Source: Erythrobacteraceae bacterium
Lineage (GTDB): Bacteria > Pseudomonadota > Alphaproteobacteria > Sphingomonadales > Sphingomonadaceae
Direction of reading: 5' to 3'
NCBI GenBank assembly: GCA_027489065.1
Contig: JAIYAM010000012.1
Span: 43,902 to 107,901, forward strand
DNA length: 64,000 nucleotides
The notes below the pieces were generated by a model. It was not told the DNA's origin, searched no databases, and worked only from the letters and a program-made list of their open reading frames with translations. Of this stretch, positions 63,887 to 64,000 are shown piece by piece. The translations under genes and the position numbers were made by a program. Numbering within the stretch: position 1 is the stretch's first letter; each line of letters starts with the position of its first letter.

Positions 63887-64000
63887 ATGGCGAAGCCCAC
63901 CACCGTCAAGATCCGCCTCGTCTCGAGCGAGGGCACCGGCTTCTTCTACGTGACCAAGAAGAACCCGCGCAACATCACCGAGAAGATGAGCTTCCGCAAG
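63887..64000 (+). CDS. rpmG: 50S ribosomal protein L33 (3' partial)
   Basis: First 38 residues, cut by the window edge. It begins [20 protein letters not shown] and continues with [18 protein letters not shown], matching bacterial L33; the zinc-binding CxxC is absent at the positions visible, so it is the C-minus form. AGGAA lies about 10 bases before the ATG. Transcription starts after the arfB terminator. Confidence 0.95.
   Translation, partial: MAKPTTVKIRLVSSEGTGFFYVTKKNPRNITEKMSFRK

Overview
This is a 64 kb stretch of high-GC alphaproteobacterial chromosome. It most likely comes from Sphingomonadales, probably the Erythrobacteraceae (Erythrobacter/Porphyrobacter type). The evidence is the UrcA-family protein, two large TonB-dependent receptors, a free-standing lasso-type leader peptide gene, a fused PabB-PabC, the lgt/MidA-like methyltransferase pair and the general codon style. 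I see no insertion sequence, prophage, CRISPR array, rRNA or tRNA. Most of the window is dense housekeeping sequence with short operons, many of them joined by 4-base ATGA/GTGA overlaps.

Layout. 1-1.9 kb: a short operon (SDR oxidoreductase, cut by the window edge; TIM-barrel epimerase; VOC protein), converging on an orphan lasso-type precursor gene (1872-2030). 2.2-8.5 kb: alpha/beta hydrolase, TraB/GumN-like protein, NadB, ABC ATPase and small zinc-ribbon or exported proteins. 8.7-12.1 kb: nitronate monooxygenase, YceI lipoprotein, GuaA. 12.4-13.45 kb: UrcA gene, then a gene-poor stretch with four hairpins that each display a C/U-rich loop, then a 27-codon micro-ORF with its own promoter and terminator. 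13.5-21.1 kb: acyl-CoA ligase, PIG-L deacetylase, GyrB, AI-2E permease, M50-type membrane metalloprotease, SnoaL-like protein. 21.1-27.2 kb (minus strand): TetR regulator, DUF1295 protein, acyltransferase, aspartyl protease, then a leucine-degradation cluster (mccB, a membrane protein, ivd). 27.3-29.6 kb: an osmoprotectant ABC importer with permease and binding protein fused. 29.6-33 kb (minus): DUF2147 protein, a MidA-like methyltransferase carrying a ~285-residue charged helical extension, Lgt. 33.1-46.5 kb: adenylate-forming ligase, GlnD, TonB receptor, YggS, ThiE/TenI-like protein, FtsK, second TonB receptor. 46.5-51.3 kb: GDYXXLXY/DUF2157 pair, PstS with a Pho box, membrane GGDEF protein. 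51.4-58.6 kb: thioesterase, unknown protein, S9 peptidase, TonB_C-like exported protein, aminopeptidase P, VOC and cupin proteins. 59-64 kb: a perfect parS palindrome beside a 4 x 11 bp tandem repeat, HerA-like ATPase, PabBC, RluA-type pseudouridine synthase, ArfB and the start of rpmG (L33).

Themes. Several genes concern chromosome maintenance (GyrB, FtsK, HerA-like ATPase, parS), nutrient sensing (GlnD, PstS with Pho box) and branched-chain amino-acid catabolism (Ivd, MccB). The best candidates for undescribed biology are the C/U-loop hairpin array with its micro-ORF (12.88-13.44 kb), the orphan lasso-type precursor with two cysteines, the TolA-like helix fused to the MidA-type methyltransferase, and a dispersed ~85 bp palindromic element present in two oppositely oriented copies (43.92 and 51.37 kb). 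Product names rest on motifs and remembered family features; no database search was run.
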